64,000 nt of DNA from Frisingicoccus sp902471845 (GTDB lineage: Bacteria > Bacillota > Clostridia > Lachnospirales > Lachnospiraceae). Position 1 is the stretch's first letter. The number at the start of each line of letters is the position of its first letter. A model generated the notes under the pieces. That model worked only from the letters and a program-made list of their open reading frames with translations. It did no database searches and was not told the origin of the DNA. Of this stretch, positions 26,568-34,704 are shown in pieces. The DNA is taken from assembly GCF_047030795.1 (NCBI RefSeq), contig NZ_JBKYIC010000009.1, one strand, 5' to 3'. Position numbers and translations under genes: made by a program.

Positions 26568-29174
26568 ATGGATTTTAATAAATATACTCAGAAATCTCTG
26601 GAGGCCGTGCAGTCCTGCCAGAGTCTGGCTCTTGAATACGGGAACCAGGAGATAGATCAGATTCACCTGCTCTACGCGTTGATGAATAAAGAAGATAGTC
26701 TGATTGTTAAGTTGATGGATAAGATGAATGTGAATACGGCCGGTTTTGTCTATCAGACGGAAAAGGTGCTGGCCGGTCATGTGAAGGTTCAGGGCGGCCA
26801 GCAGTACATGAGTCAGGATCTGAGCAGGACCTTTACTCAGGCAGATAAAGAAGCCAAACAAATGGGAGACGAATATGTCTCGGTAGAGCATTTGTTCCTG
26901 GCCCTGCTTGAAACAGCGAATAAGGAACTGAAAACTCTGTTTAAAAATTTCCAGATTCAGAGAAATGGATTTTTGCAGGCTCTGATGGAAGTACGGGGAA
27001 ACCAGAGAGTGACGACGGATAATCCGGAAGGTACTTATGACAGCCTGAGTAAGTATGGAGAGAACCTTGTGGAGAAAGCCAGAAATCAGAAATTAGACCC
27101 GGTGATCGGCCGTGACAGCGAGATTCGGAATATTATTCGGATTCTTTCACGTAAGACAAAAAATAATCCGGTGCTGATCGGCGAACCTGGTGTCGGTAAG
27201 ACGGCGGTCATTGAAGGACTGGCGCAACGTATTGTCCGGGGAGATGTACCGGATGGATTGAAAGATAAACAGATTTTTTCACTGGATATGGGAGCTCTTG
27301 TAGCCGGAGCAAAATACCGAGGTGAATTTGAAGAGCGTCTGAAGGCCGTGCTTGAAGAAGTGCGTAAAAGTGAAGGTCAGATTATTCTCTTTGTGGATGA
27401 GCTGCATTTGATCGTGGGCGCGGGCAAGACCGACGGCGCTATGGACGCAGGAAATATGCTGAAACCGATGCTGGCCCGTGGGGAACTGCATTGTATCGGT
27501 GCCACTACCCTGGACGAATATCGCCAGTATATTGAAAAAGATAAAGCGCTGGAGCGTCGTTTCCAGCCGGTAATGGTGGATGAGCCGACGGTGGAGGATA
27601 CGATTTCCATTCTCCGTGGCTTGAAAGAGCGGTATGAAGTCTTTCATGGCGTAAAGATTACAGATAGCTCCCTTGTGGCGGCAGCCGTATTATCAAATCG
27701 TTATATATCCGACCGTTTCCTGCCGGATAAGGCTATCGACCTGGTGGATGAAGCCTGTGCTCTGATTAAGACTGAGCTGGATTCCATGCCGACGGAACTG
27801 GATGAGGTATCCAGAAAGATCATGCAGCTTGAGATTGAAGAGGCTGCCCTTAAGAAAGAGGATGACCATTTAAGTCAGGAGCGTCTGGCGGCCATACAGA
27901 AAGAAATTTCTGAACTTCGTGAAGATTTTCAGGTCAAGAAGGCTCAGTGGGAAGCGGACAAAAAGGATGTGGATCAGGTCCGCATACTCAGAGAGCAGAT
28001 AGAGAGTGTGAATAAAGAGATTGAAAAGGCCCAGAGAGAGTATGATCTGAATCGGGCTGCGGAACTTCAGTATGGCAAACTGCCGGAACTCAGGCGTCAG
28101 CTTGAAGCGCAGGAGCAGAAGATTCACGGTGCGGAAGATTCTCTTGTCCGTGAGCAGGTAACTGAGGATGAAATCGGAAGGATCGTTTCCCGATGGACCG
28201 GAATACCGGTAGCCAAGTTGACGGAAAGCGAACGTCAGAAAACGCTGAATCTGGACAAAGAACTTCATAAGAGGGTCATTGGTCAGAATGAAGGTATCGA
28301 TAAAGTCACAGAAGCGATCATCCGTTCCCGGGCAGGTATTAAAGATGAAACAAAACCGATTGGTTCCTTTATGTTCCTTGGACCTACCGGCGTTGGTAAA
28401 ACCGAGCTGGCCAAAGCTCTTGCGGAAAGTCTTTTTGATGACGAATCGAATATTGTCCGTATCGATATGAGTGAATATATGGAGAAATTCTCTGTGTCCC
28501 GGCTGATCGGAGCGCCTCCGGGATATGTAGGCTATGAGGAAGGCGGTCAGCTGACCGAGGCTGTACGACGGAAACCATATTCTGTTGTACTTTTTGATGA
28601 GATTGAAAAAGCCCATCCGGATGTATTTAATGTACTGCTTCAGGTATTGGATGACGGTCGAATCACCGATTCTCAGGGACGGACGGTTGATTTTAAAAAT
28701 ACGATTTTAATTATGACTTCCAATATTGGTTCCGAGTATCTGCTTCATGGAATTAACGAAGACGGCGATATCGAGGCAACTGCGGAAGAGCAGGTTATGA
28801 ACGAGCTTCGTTCTCATTTCCGTCCAGAGTTCCTGAATCGTTTAGATGAAATTATCATGTTCAAACCGCTGAGCAAAGACGATATTCACAGCATTATCGA
28901 TATCCTGATGAAAAACCTCAATAAACGTCTGGTAGACCGGGAGATTTCCATTGAACTGGATTCTGCGGCGAGGGATTATATTATTGAGCAGGGATATGAC
29001 CCGGTTTACGGAGCACGGCCATTGAAGCGTTTTCTTCAAAAGCATGTGGAAACCCTGGCCGGAAGACTTATTCTTTCTGACGCAGTGCTGCCGGGTGATG
29101 TCATTTTGATCCACTATGATGGAGAAAAACTGACAGCAGGTGTGAAGGGAAGAAACGAAAACGAAGGAATTTAA
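26568..29174 (+). CDS. clpB: ATP-dependent chaperone ClpB (Hsp100 disaggregase)
   Basis: An 868-residue hexameric AAA+ disaggregase acting with DnaK. Clp_N repeats occupy 1-150. AAA1 has Walker A GEPGVGKT and Walker B ILFVDELH. The coiled-coil middle domain (about 400-525) distinguishes ClpB from ClpA/C. AAA2 has GPTGVGKT and VVLFDEIEKAHPDVFN. The C-terminal region contains YDPVYGARPLKR. The length is the family norm. AAGGAGG precedes the ATG. It is monocistronic, with a strong promoter and its own terminator. Confidence 0.97.
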   Translation: MDFNKYTQKSLEAVQSCQSLALEYGNQEIDQIHLLYALMNKEDSLIVKLMDKMNVNTAGFVYQTEKVLAGHVKVQGGQQYMSQDLSRTFTQADKEAKQMGDEYVSVEHLFLALLETANKELKTLFKNFQIQRNGFLQALMEVRGNQRVTTDNPEGTYDSLSKYGENLVEKARNQKLDPVIGRDSEIRNIIRILSRKTKNNPVLIGEPGVGKTAVIEGLAQRIVRGDVPDGLKDKQIFSLDMGALVAGAKYRGEFEERLKAVLEEVRKSEGQIILFVDELHLIVGAGKTDGAMDAGNMLKPMLARGELHCIGATTLDEYRQYIEKDKALERRFQPVMVDEPTVEDTISILRGLKERYEVFHGVKITDSSLVAAAVLSNRYISDRFLPDKAIDLVDEACALIKTELDSMPTELDEVSRKIMQLEIEEAALKKEDDHLSQERLAAIQKEISELREDFQVKKAQWEADKKDVDQVRILREQIESVNKEIEKAQREYDLNRAAELQYGKLPELRRQLEAQEQKIHGAEDSLVREQVTEDEIGRIVSRWTGIPVAKLTESERQKTLNLDKELHKRVIGQNEGIDKVTEAIIRSRAGIKDETKPIGSFMFLGPTGVGKTELAKALAESLFDDESNIVRIDMSEYMEKFSVSRLIGAPPGYVGYEEGGQLTEAVRRKPYSVVLFDEIEKAHPDVFNVLLQVLDDGRITDSQGRTVDFKNTILIMTSNIGSEYLLHGINEDGDIEATAEEQVMNELRSHFRPEFLNRLDEIIMFKPLSKDDIHSIIDILMKNLNKRLVDREISIELDSAARDYIIEQGYDPVYGARPLKRFLQKHVETLAGRLILSDAVLPGDVILIHYDGEKLTAGVKGRNENEGI

Positions 29175-29190
29175 TGAGCGATGAACTGAA

Positions 29191-29230
29191 AACAGGCAAG
29201 AGGTCAAAGACTTCTTGCCTGTTCTTTTTA
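29191..29230 (+). terminator. Terminator of clpB
   Basis: AACAGGCAAGA and TCTTGCCTGTT form an 11-pair stem, followed by CTTTTTATA. Confidence 0.85.
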
Positions 29231-29296
29231 TACCTTGCTTGACGAAGCGCACCTATGCGAAGCATCTGACATGTGGGAGGCCCGAATGAGTATGTG
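29230..29296 (+). repeat. Dispersed intergenic repeat, copy A
   Basis: Shares ordered blocks with the reverse complement of 48877-48955: ATACCTTG, CGAAGCGC, CGAAG, GGGA and CCCGAATG-GTAT. The spacing differs in the first third. It sits just after the clpB terminator and contains no ORF. Confidence 0.6.
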
Positions 29297-29384
29297 TCTT
29301 TCAGAAGCTTTACACGTTCAATTCTTTTCGATATAATAAAGATATTCAATAATATCATTTATATTGAGAAGGCGGTGATTGAAA

Positions 29385-29561
29385 GTGAGTGTTGATATGA
29401 ATGAAAAAGAAATGATAAATAATCTCATTGACAAATATACTGACTTACAGAGGATAAAAACAGCCGAAGATAGTGAAAGGGAGATAGATTATCAGTTGCG
29501 GGTTTTAAAAGCAAAACTGGAATCTTTTGGTATTATTACAAGTGATTTAGATATGAATTAG
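29385..29561 (+). CDS. Small hypothetical helical protein
   Basis: A 58-residue acidic/basic helical protein of no recognised family, containing MNEKEMINNLIDKY and a second helix YQLRVLKAKLESFGI. AAGGCGGTGA, close to a perfect ribosome-binding site, lies 6-7 bases before a GTG at 29385; TTG 29379 or ATG 29397 are alternatives. It is flanked by repeat copy A and a terminator, so it is expressed alone. The size recalls small Firmicute regulators, but no Spo0E signature is seen. Confidence 0.5.
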   Translation: MSVDMNEKEMINNLIDKYTDLQRIKTAEDSEREIDYQLRVLKAKLESFGIITSDLDMN

Positions 29562-29589
29562 TAACAAAATAGTAATTATAAATCAGAAC

Positions 29590-29630
29590 GTAAGGCTTTC
29601 TTAAATGATGAAGGCCTTACACTTTTTTTG
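29590..29630 (+). terminator. Terminator after the 58-residue ORF
   Basis: GTAAGGC and GCCTTAC, with extra inner pairs, form a hairpin followed by ACTTTTTTTG. Confidence 0.8.
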
Positions 29631-29654
29631 CGGCTTTTCTTTTTGAATGAATTG

Positions 29655-29663
29655 TGCTATAAT
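29655..29663 (+). promoter_or_regulatory. Extended -10 promoter of the response-regulator-like gene
   Basis: TGCTATAAT gives a perfect -10 with TGn extension and no clear -35. A start near 29670 places the ATG at 29647 upstream of the mRNA, supporting translation from 29698. Confidence 0.55.
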
Positions 29664-29697
29664 TGGGCCAAATCTATGCAAAAGGATTGATGACAGA

Positions 29698-30378
29698 ATG
29701 TCGGCTATTTTATTGGCAGAACAGTCGATTCCGCCTGAGCTGCGGTTGGAAAACCGCCTGAGCAGTCTGGGATACCAGGTGGTTTCTGTTGCTGATGCAG
29801 AGCTGGTGGATATGGTAAAGATGCATCCATTTGACATGATTATTTGGGCAGTTGGGTCTTTTAGTGATGGTCAGAAAAAGATTTTCGATGAACTCCGGCT
29901 ATTTTCGGATGTGCCGGTGTTAGGGATTCGAATGAAGGGGATATCTGAACCAGAGGAAGACGATGAGAAAAAACGGCTGGATACGGTTATAGAAGTACCT
30001 GTGGACGGTGAAGAGCTGGAAGAAAGTATGGTATATTATTTGCGGGAAGCCTACAGGCGTTCCCATGATATGCGTCTGTATCAGTATAAAGGCCTGAAGA
30101 TCAGCAATGGTTCTATTAAAAAAGCAGAGATAAATCAGAGAGGTCTGGATTTGACTGTTAAGGAATATATGATATTGAGTCTCTTGATGCGTCACCGAAA
30201 CCGGATTTATACAAAGTCAAGCCTGTATGAGGCGGTTTGGCGTCAGCCCTACACCGGAGATGATAATGCAGTGAAGATACATATCAGCAACCTGCGCAGT
30301 AAACTGAAAAAAGCGGATCCGAAGACTCGTTATATTGAAACTGTCTGGGGACAGGGATATCGGCTGGAAAAAAATTAA
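29698..30378 (+). CDS. Atypical response regulator, OmpR/PhoB-type DNA-binding domain
   Basis: A 226-residue transcription factor. The C-terminal half is a winged helix (LDLTVKEYMILSLLMRHRNRIYTKSSLYEAVW ... VKIHISNLRSKLKK ... TVWGQGYRLEKN). The N-terminal half has receiver-like alternation but lacks the paired acidic residues, the phospho-acceptor Asp (the strand reads DMIIWAVGS) and the conserved Lys. It may therefore work without phosphorylation or bind a ligand. No kinase gene is adjacent. AAAGGA lies 11 bases before the chosen ATG. Confidence 0.75.
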   Translation: MSAILLAEQSIPPELRLENRLSSLGYQVVSVADAELVDMVKMHPFDMIIWAVGSFSDGQKKIFDELRLFSDVPVLGIRMKGISEPEEDDEKKRLDTVIEVPVDGEELEESMVYYLREAYRRSHDMRLYQYKGLKISNGSIKKAEINQRGLDLTVKEYMILSLLMRHRNRIYTKSSLYEAVWRQPYTGDDNAVKIHISNLRSKLKKADPKTRYIETVWGQGYRLEKN

Positions 30379-30415
30379 AAAGGATGGACACTTTAATAGT
30401 GCCCATCCTTTTTTA
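30378..30415. terminator. Bidirectional terminator between converging genes
   Basis: AAAGGATGG and CCATCCTTT, plus CAC/GTG, form the stem with a T-run on both sides. It overlaps the stop codons of the regulator and the NUDIX gene. Confidence 0.85.
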
Positions 30416-31018
30416 ATGCTGCTCATCAATATAAGGTTTTACGACCGTTGTAAATTCATTTTTGCGAGGCCACCACCAGTCGGCTTCCACCGAATCTTTA
30501 ATAAATTCACCTGTTGGCGTATAAATCGGAAGTTTACCTTTAGGACATTCAACCCATTGGCAAAACTCATCGTATCTGGCCTTAAAAAGCATCTCTGCAC
30601 CGTGGATTTCAAATTCAGGAATTGGAAGTTCAAGTCGTTTTACATAAATCTGACAAAAGGCATTGTCATGATAATTGTCACTGTCAATGATCTGCCGGAT
30701 GTTTCCGACATGTTTCAAATATTCCGGAAGCAGTTTCAGGCCGAGACGTTCTTTAGTAAGTGTGACAACGGCATGAGAAAAAGTTTCTTCCGGGTCGATG
30801 TGTCCGCTGACAGGAAGGTCATAAAGGCCAGGAAAAACATCCAGATCCTTCGAACGCTGGATAAAGTAAAGCCATCTTTCATCCGCTTCATCCCCATACA
30901 TCCAGAGGTGAACGACCTGGTGGAGCAGACCCTGTTCGTGAACGACAGACCATTTCTCTGCGCCGATTAAATTAAACATATCATCGTATATTTTAACAAT
31001 ATCATCTTTCTTTTGCAT
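30413..31018 (-). CDS. NUDIX hydrolase-like protein (isopentenyl-diphosphate isomerase-like subgroup)
   Basis: A 201-residue NUDIX-fold protein. The box at GHIDPEETFSHAVVTLTKERLGL keeps the first Gly and Glu and the final Gly, but REUxEE is reduced to TLTKER, so two of three usual Mg ligands look replaced. It may have altered chemistry or a non-catalytic role. AAAGGAG precedes the ATG at 31018; the ATG at 31042 lacks a site. The yqeY gene lies 30 bases upstream on the same strand and may be cotranscribed. Confidence 0.75.
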   Translation of the reverse strand: MQKKDDIVKIYDDMFNLIGAEKWSVVHEQGLLHQVVHLWMYGDEADERWLYFIQRSKDLDVFPGLYDLPVSGHIDPEETFSHAVVTLTKERLGLKLLPEYLKHVGNIRQIIDSDNYHDNAFCQIYVKRLELPIPEFEIHGAEMLFKARYDEFCQWVECPKGKLPIYTPTGEFIKDSVEADWWWPRKNEFTTVVKPYIDEQH

Positions 31019-31048
31019 GTTGGACTCCTTTATGTTCATCATCTATAT

Positions 31049-31495
31049 TTATTGAAAAAAGTCAGAAACAAGTGCATTGACCACTTTTCCATCAGATTTA
31101 CCCTTTACAAGAGGCATAAGCTCTTTCATAATTTTACCCTTATCTTTAGAAGTCGGTGCGGTCAGTCCGAGCTTATCCAGGACCTGCTGAATGGTTGCTT
31201 TAATTTCATCTTCGGTCATGAATTTCGGTGCAAATTCTTCGTATACCTGGATACGGAATTTACATTGGTCAATGATATCGGTGCGATCCGCCGGGGCAGA
31301 GTCCAGAGTTTCTTTCAATTGTTTGATTTCCTTTAATACAATTTCATTCTCCTCTGCTTCGGTCAAGTCGCTGCGCTTGTCGATGGCTTTGTTTTTTAAA
31401 GAGCCGAGAAGCATGGAAAGTGCATCCTTTCGTTCCTTATCTTTAGCCTTCATAGCGGCAACCATCTCGCCGCGAATCTGTTCGATTTTACTCAT
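31049..31495 (-). CDS. GatB/YqeY domain protein
   Basis: A 148-residue helical protein of the YqeY family, related to the tail domain of GatB amidotransferase subunits and thought to interact with tRNA. Landmarks are EMVAAMKAKDKERKDALSMLLG and the C-terminal KGKIMKELMPLVKGKSDGKVVNALV, the family core. GGGAGG lies 7-8 bases before the ATG at 31495. It is followed on the same strand by the NUDIX gene. Confidence 0.9.
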   Translation of the reverse strand: MSKIEQIRGEMVAAMKAKDKERKDALSMLLGSLKNKAIDKRSDLTEAEENEIVLKEIKQLKETLDSAPADRTDIIDQCKFRIQVYEEFAPKFMTEDEIKATIQQVLDKLGLTAPTSKDKGKIMKELMPLVKGKSDGKVVNALVSDFFQ

Positions 31496-31545
31496 TAAAA
31501 ATCCTCCCATCCTTATGTCATTGCTACAATCTTTATTATAGCACT

Positions 31546-31857
31546 TTAATGATTTTTGGGAAGGGAGGAAATCTGTTCTTTTTTTAGTTCAGAGATCAAA
31601 TCAACAATCAATTGGAGTTGTTTATCGGAAAGTCCGTCGACACTCAGTTTCATTTCATATTCCAGTCCGAGCAGGTAGTCGGTGGTACAGCAAAAGATGT
31701 CGGATAACTTTATGAGCATATCAACGGAGGGAAAACGTTCTGACTTTTCGTAGGAACTTATCAGACTTGTAGACACACCAGCGCGTTTCGCCAGTTGGCT
31801 TTGGTTCCAATAATATTTTAAGCGAAGTCCCCGAAGACGGCTTGCAAAATCAGACAT
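31546..31857 (-). CDS. XRE family helix-turn-helix regulator
   Basis: A 103-residue DNA-binding protein with an HTH_3 domain at about residues 6-62 (LRLKYYWNQSQLAKRAGVSTSLISSYEKSERFPSVDMLIKLSDIF) and a short C-terminal helix. AAGGAG precedes the ATG. It is divergent from the small basic ORF, ECF sigma factor and amidase; two matching inverted repeats in the shared intergenic region are candidate operators. It is probably autoregulatory. Confidence 0.88.
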   Translation of the reverse strand: MSDFASRLRGLRLKYYWNQSQLAKRAGVSTSLISSYEKSERFPSVDMLIKLSDIFCCTTDYLLGLEYEMKLSVDGLSDKQLQLIVDLISELKKEQISSLPKNH

Positions 31858-31918
31858 ATTTTAACTCCTTTTTGATAAAACTGAAAATAGAATGATTTGT
31901 AGCATATGTATAAATAAA

Positions 31919-31983
31919 TTACACAGTAAGTGTAACCAATAAACCCAAACTTTAGGTGGAAATACTTTGTACTGCCAGTGTAA
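31919..31983. promoter_or_regulatory. Two candidate operators with the pattern TTnnAC-N5-GTGTAA
   Basis: TTACAC-AGTAA-GTGTAA at 31919-31935 (perfect 6-5-6 inverted repeat) and TTGTAC-TGCCA-GTGTAA at 31967-31983, same spacing, 48 bases apart. They lie between the XRE regulator and the divergent genes; the second overlaps a possible -10 (TAAAAT, 31981-31986). Confidence 0.5.
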
Positions 31984-32016
31984 AATAGAGGTATATCCGT
32001 GAAGAGAGAATTCAAA

Positions 32017-32172
32017 ATGAAAAAAGTAAAAAAAAATCTTGGGAAGAAAGAATATCAGTTTTCAGAATCATATTACCGAAGAAAACGTGAACTTCTAAAA
32101 CGCATGTTTGGTGGGAAAACCGGTCGAAAAAATGGCATTTGCCATGGCAAAAAAGGCAGTGATATACTATAA
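32017..32172 (+). CDS. Small basic protein, 51 residues
   Basis: An ATG-started frame of 51 codons encoding a very basic peptide (15 or so Lys/Arg in clusters such as KKVKKN and YYRRKRELLKRM, ending GKKGSDIL) with one Cys and one His. A purine-rich GAAGAGAGA stretch lies 6-8 bases upstream. It could bind nucleic acid or membrane. A promoter for the sigma gene seems to overlap its 3' end, so it may be a fortuitous frame; no homologue is recognised. Confidence 0.4.
   Translation: MKKVKKNLGKKEYQFSESYYRRKRELLKRMFGGKTGRKNGICHGKKGSDIL
32139..32168 (+). promoter_or_regulatory. Possible promoter of ECF sigma factor gene
   Basis: TTGCCA at 32139-32144, 18-base spacer, TATACT at 32163-32168 with TGA extension. 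It lies inside the end of the 51-residue frame and 40 bases before the sigma-factor start. Confidence 0.4.
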
Positions 32173-32207
32173 TGATAAAAATGACCGGGAAAGTAGTATG
32201 AACGGTG

Positions 32208-32732
32208 ATGAACAGAGGAAATGATAAAAAACTGCGGCTTCAACAGAAAAAATTTATGGAGAAGCTGATTAGTGAAACTGAGCAGGCCGTTGCAAGGATG
32301 CTATTTAAAATGACCAGCGATAAGGCGTTGGTGGAGGATGTGATGATTGCCACATGGACAACGGCGTGCCAGAAAGTTGATATACTGGTACGGCACGAAA
32401 ATCCTCATGGATGGATTATGAAGGCAGCGAAATTTCATATGCTGAAAGAATTGGAGGAACGACAACGTATTGATGAACACGAAATGCTCGTGTTGGATAA
32501 ACTGGAAACATATATGGAACAGGAAGCTCAGAATGAACTGGAATTATCAGAAACGCTGAAAGCCTATTTAAATGAGGATGAGCGTAGGGCAGTCATTCTG
32601 AGATATTTTTATGATGCTGATTATTCGGATCTGGCTGAATATTTTCATATCAGTGAGAGCGGTGCGAGAAAACGGGTAAATCGAGCCATACATAAACTGA
32701 GGAAGGTGAATCTGGATTTATGGCATGAATGA
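32208..32732 (+). CDS. ECF-type RNA polymerase sigma factor
   Basis: About 174 residues. Region 2 spans roughly 25-90 (ALVEDVMIATWTTACQKVD, then PHGWIMKAAKFHML) and region 4 spans 115-168 (LNEDERRAVILRYFYDADYSDLAEYFHISESGARKRVNRAIHKLRK), the two-domain layout of extracytoplasmic-function sigma factors. The GTG at 32205 is an alternative start; GGGAAAG lies about 20 bases upstream, so the ribosome-binding site is weak. No anti-sigma gene is recognised beside it; an amidase follows 50 bases downstream. Confidence 0.8.
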   Translation: MNRGNDKKLRLQQKKFMEKLISETEQAVARMLFKMTSDKALVEDVMIATWTTACQKVDILVRHENPHGWIMKAAKFHMLKELEERQRIDEHEMLVLDKLETYMEQEAQNELELSETLKAYLNEDERRAVILRYFYDADYSDLAEYFHISESGARKRVNRAIHKLRKVNLDLWHE

Positions 32733-32781
32733 CAGAGGACCGGCATATAGTGTAGCAATAATAAAATTTGCAGGGAAACCT

Positions 32782-33519
32782 ATGAAACGAGTAGTGGCGG
32801 TAATGGTGTTGATGGGCTTTTTAGTCCTGTCTGTTGTTTTTTACGGTCGTACATATTCACGGGTAGCGGCGGCAATTTCCAATGCTTCCGGTGGGGAGAC
32901 AAAGCTTCGGGTGGTCATTGACCCTGGCCACGGAGGCAACGATCCGGGAGGCATAGGTGTATCAGGGGTACTGGAGAAGGACGTAAACCTTTCAGTAGCC
33001 CTATTTTTGAAAGCAAATCTGGAAGCACAGGGATTTGAAGTCATCATGACACGGGATACGGATAAGGCGTTGTACAGCAGTGAAAGCTCCACTAATAAAA
33101 AGAAAGAGGATTTGGCCAAACGGATTGAGATCATTACGGAGGCAAAACCGGATTTTGTTCTCTGCATCCATCAGAATATTTTTACGGATGCAAAATACAG
33201 CGGCGCCCAGGTCTTCTATTATCAGGATTCGGAAGAGGGCGCGCGCCTGGCGTCCTGTCTGCAGAATCAGCTCATTGCGGGAGTTGACCCGGAAAATACC
33301 CGTGTACCGAAATCAAATATGAATTATTTTATGCTGAAAAACTCTCCGGCGCCAATTGTCATTGTGGAATGCGGATTTCTGACTAATACGGAAGAAGAGG
33401 CGAAGCTTGGAACAGAGGAATATCAGCGGAAACTGGCCTGGAATATTTATCTTGGAACGATGCATTATATCAATGGCGAGGGCCAGGGCAGCGCCGGAAC
33501 AGAAACCGAATCGGAGTAA
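32782..33519 (+). CDS. cwlD: N-acetylmuramoyl-L-alanine amidase, CwlD-like (Amidase_3)
   Basis: A 245-residue zinc amidase with an N-terminal signal-anchor (VVAVMVLMGFLVLSVVF). VIDPGHGG supplies the first His, LEKDVNLSV the Glu, CIHQN the second His and VECGFLTN the catalytic Glu. In sporulators CwlD removes peptide from muramic acid during cortex formation, enabling muramic-delta-lactam and germination. The length and organisation agree with CwlD, but other Amidase_3 enzymes are similar. The start at 32782 follows CAGGGA; the frame is open to 32725, overlapping the sigma gene. Confidence 0.75.
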   Translation: MKRVVAVMVLMGFLVLSVVFYGRTYSRVAAAISNASGGETKLRVVIDPGHGGNDPGGIGVSGVLEKDVNLSVALFLKANLEAQGFEVIMTRDTDKALYSSESSTNKKKEDLAKRIEIITEAKPDFVLCIHQNIFTDAKYSGAQVFYYQDSEEGARLASCLQNQLIAGVDPENTRVPKSNMNYFMLKNSPAPIVIVECGFLTNTEEEAKLGTEEYQRKLAWNIYLGTMHYINGEGQGSAGTETESE

Positions 33520-33606
33520 TTCGGTGATTTCTGCAGAAGGGGTAGAAAAAAGCCGGGATAAAGCTTATAATAAAAAAAACACCACTGAAAAATGGAGATG
33601 GAACGG

Positions 33607-34680
33607 ATGGAAACCATTGTTTATAAGATAAGTGAGACAGAGGAACAGATTTGGCTGAAGGCGGCGGGAGATATACTTGCGGCCGGCGGCCTGGTGGGCA
33701 TTCCTACGGAGACAGTGTATGGACTGGCAGCGAATGCTCTCGATGCGGAAGCAGCGGCAAAAATCTATGCGGCGAAGGGAAGACCGTCGGATAACCCGTT
33801 GATCGTGCATATTTCAGATATATCCATGCTTGAAGGCCTTGTATCGGAAATTCCCGACACGGCGCGGAAGCTGGCGGAAAAATTCTGGCCGGGACCGTTG
33901 ACGATGATATTTCCGAAGAGTGATGCGGTTCCCTACGGAACGACAGGCGGGCTGGATACGGTGGCCGTTCGTATGCCGTCCCATCCGGTGGCACGCAAAC
34001 TGATCGGAACAACGGGAATCGTTTTGGCTGCGCCGAGTGCCAATACGTCGGGACGGCCAAGTCCGACGCGGGCGGAACATGTCTATGAAGATTTAAATGG
34101 AAAAATCGATATGATATTGGATGACGGGCCGGTGGGTATCGGTATTGAGTCAACGATCGTGGATGTGAGCGGCGACGTGCCGATGATTTTGCGTCCGGGC
34201 TATATTACCCGTGAGATGATGGCGGAGGTCGTGGGCGAGGTCTGTGTAGACCCGGCAATTTTGAGTGAAAACAAGGATAAGAATTTCCGGCCGAAGGCAC
34301 CGGGAATGAAATATAAGCACTATGCACCGAAGGGAGATTTGACTCTTGTCTCCGGAACCAGTGAAAAGGTGGTAGAAAAAATCCGGGAGCTGGCTTCGGA
34401 AAAACTGGCGGCAGGATTCCGGGTGGGAATCATTGCCACAGAAGAAACGAAAGCTTTGTATGCGGTGACCGGGCCGCAGGCGGCTTCGGCAGTTGTGATG
34501 AGTATAGGCACCCGGAAGGACGAGGATACAATTACGCATAATCTTTATGATATTCTGCGGCGAATGGATGGGGAAAATGTTTCCTATATATATTCGGAAA
34601 GCTTTGGGGAAGGCAGCAGAGGTCAGGCCATTATGAACCGTCTGTTGAAGGCGGCCGGCCATCAGCAGATTTATGTTTAA
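33607..34680 (+). CDS. tsaC: L-threonylcarbamoyladenylate synthase (Sua5 type)
   Basis: About 357 residues. It makes threonylcarbamoyl-AMP from Thr, bicarbonate and ATP for the t6A modification of ANN-decoding tRNAs. The YrdC domain (about 1-200) has GIPTETVYGLAANA, KGRPSDNPLIVH and APSANTSGRPSPT; the C-terminal Sua5 domain starts after APGMKYKHYAPKGDL. The nested ATGs at 33592, 33598 and 33607 leave the start uncertain; GGAG at 33594 fits 33607. Confidence 0.93.
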   Translation: METIVYKISETEEQIWLKAAGDILAAGGLVGIPTETVYGLAANALDAEAAAKIYAAKGRPSDNPLIVHISDISMLEGLVSEIPDTARKLAEKFWPGPLTMIFPKSDAVPYGTTGGLDTVAVRMPSHPVARKLIGTTGIVLAAPSANTSGRPSPTRAEHVYEDLNGKIDMILDDGPVGIGIESTIVDVSGDVPMILRPGYITREMMAEVVGEVCVDPAILSENKDKNFRPKAPGMKYKHYAPKGDLTLVSGTSEKVVEKIRELASEKLAAGFRVGIIATEETKALYAVTGPQAASAVVMSIGTRKDEDTITHNLYDILRRMDGENVSYIYSESFGEGSRGQAIMNRLLKAAGHQQIYV

Positions 34681-34704
34681 GAAAGAACAAAGGAGGGGCA
34701 TAAA

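Noticed and set aside
29647..29697. Upstream ATG for the response regulator
   Set aside because: It precedes the predicted extended -10 promoter and has no ribosome-binding site.
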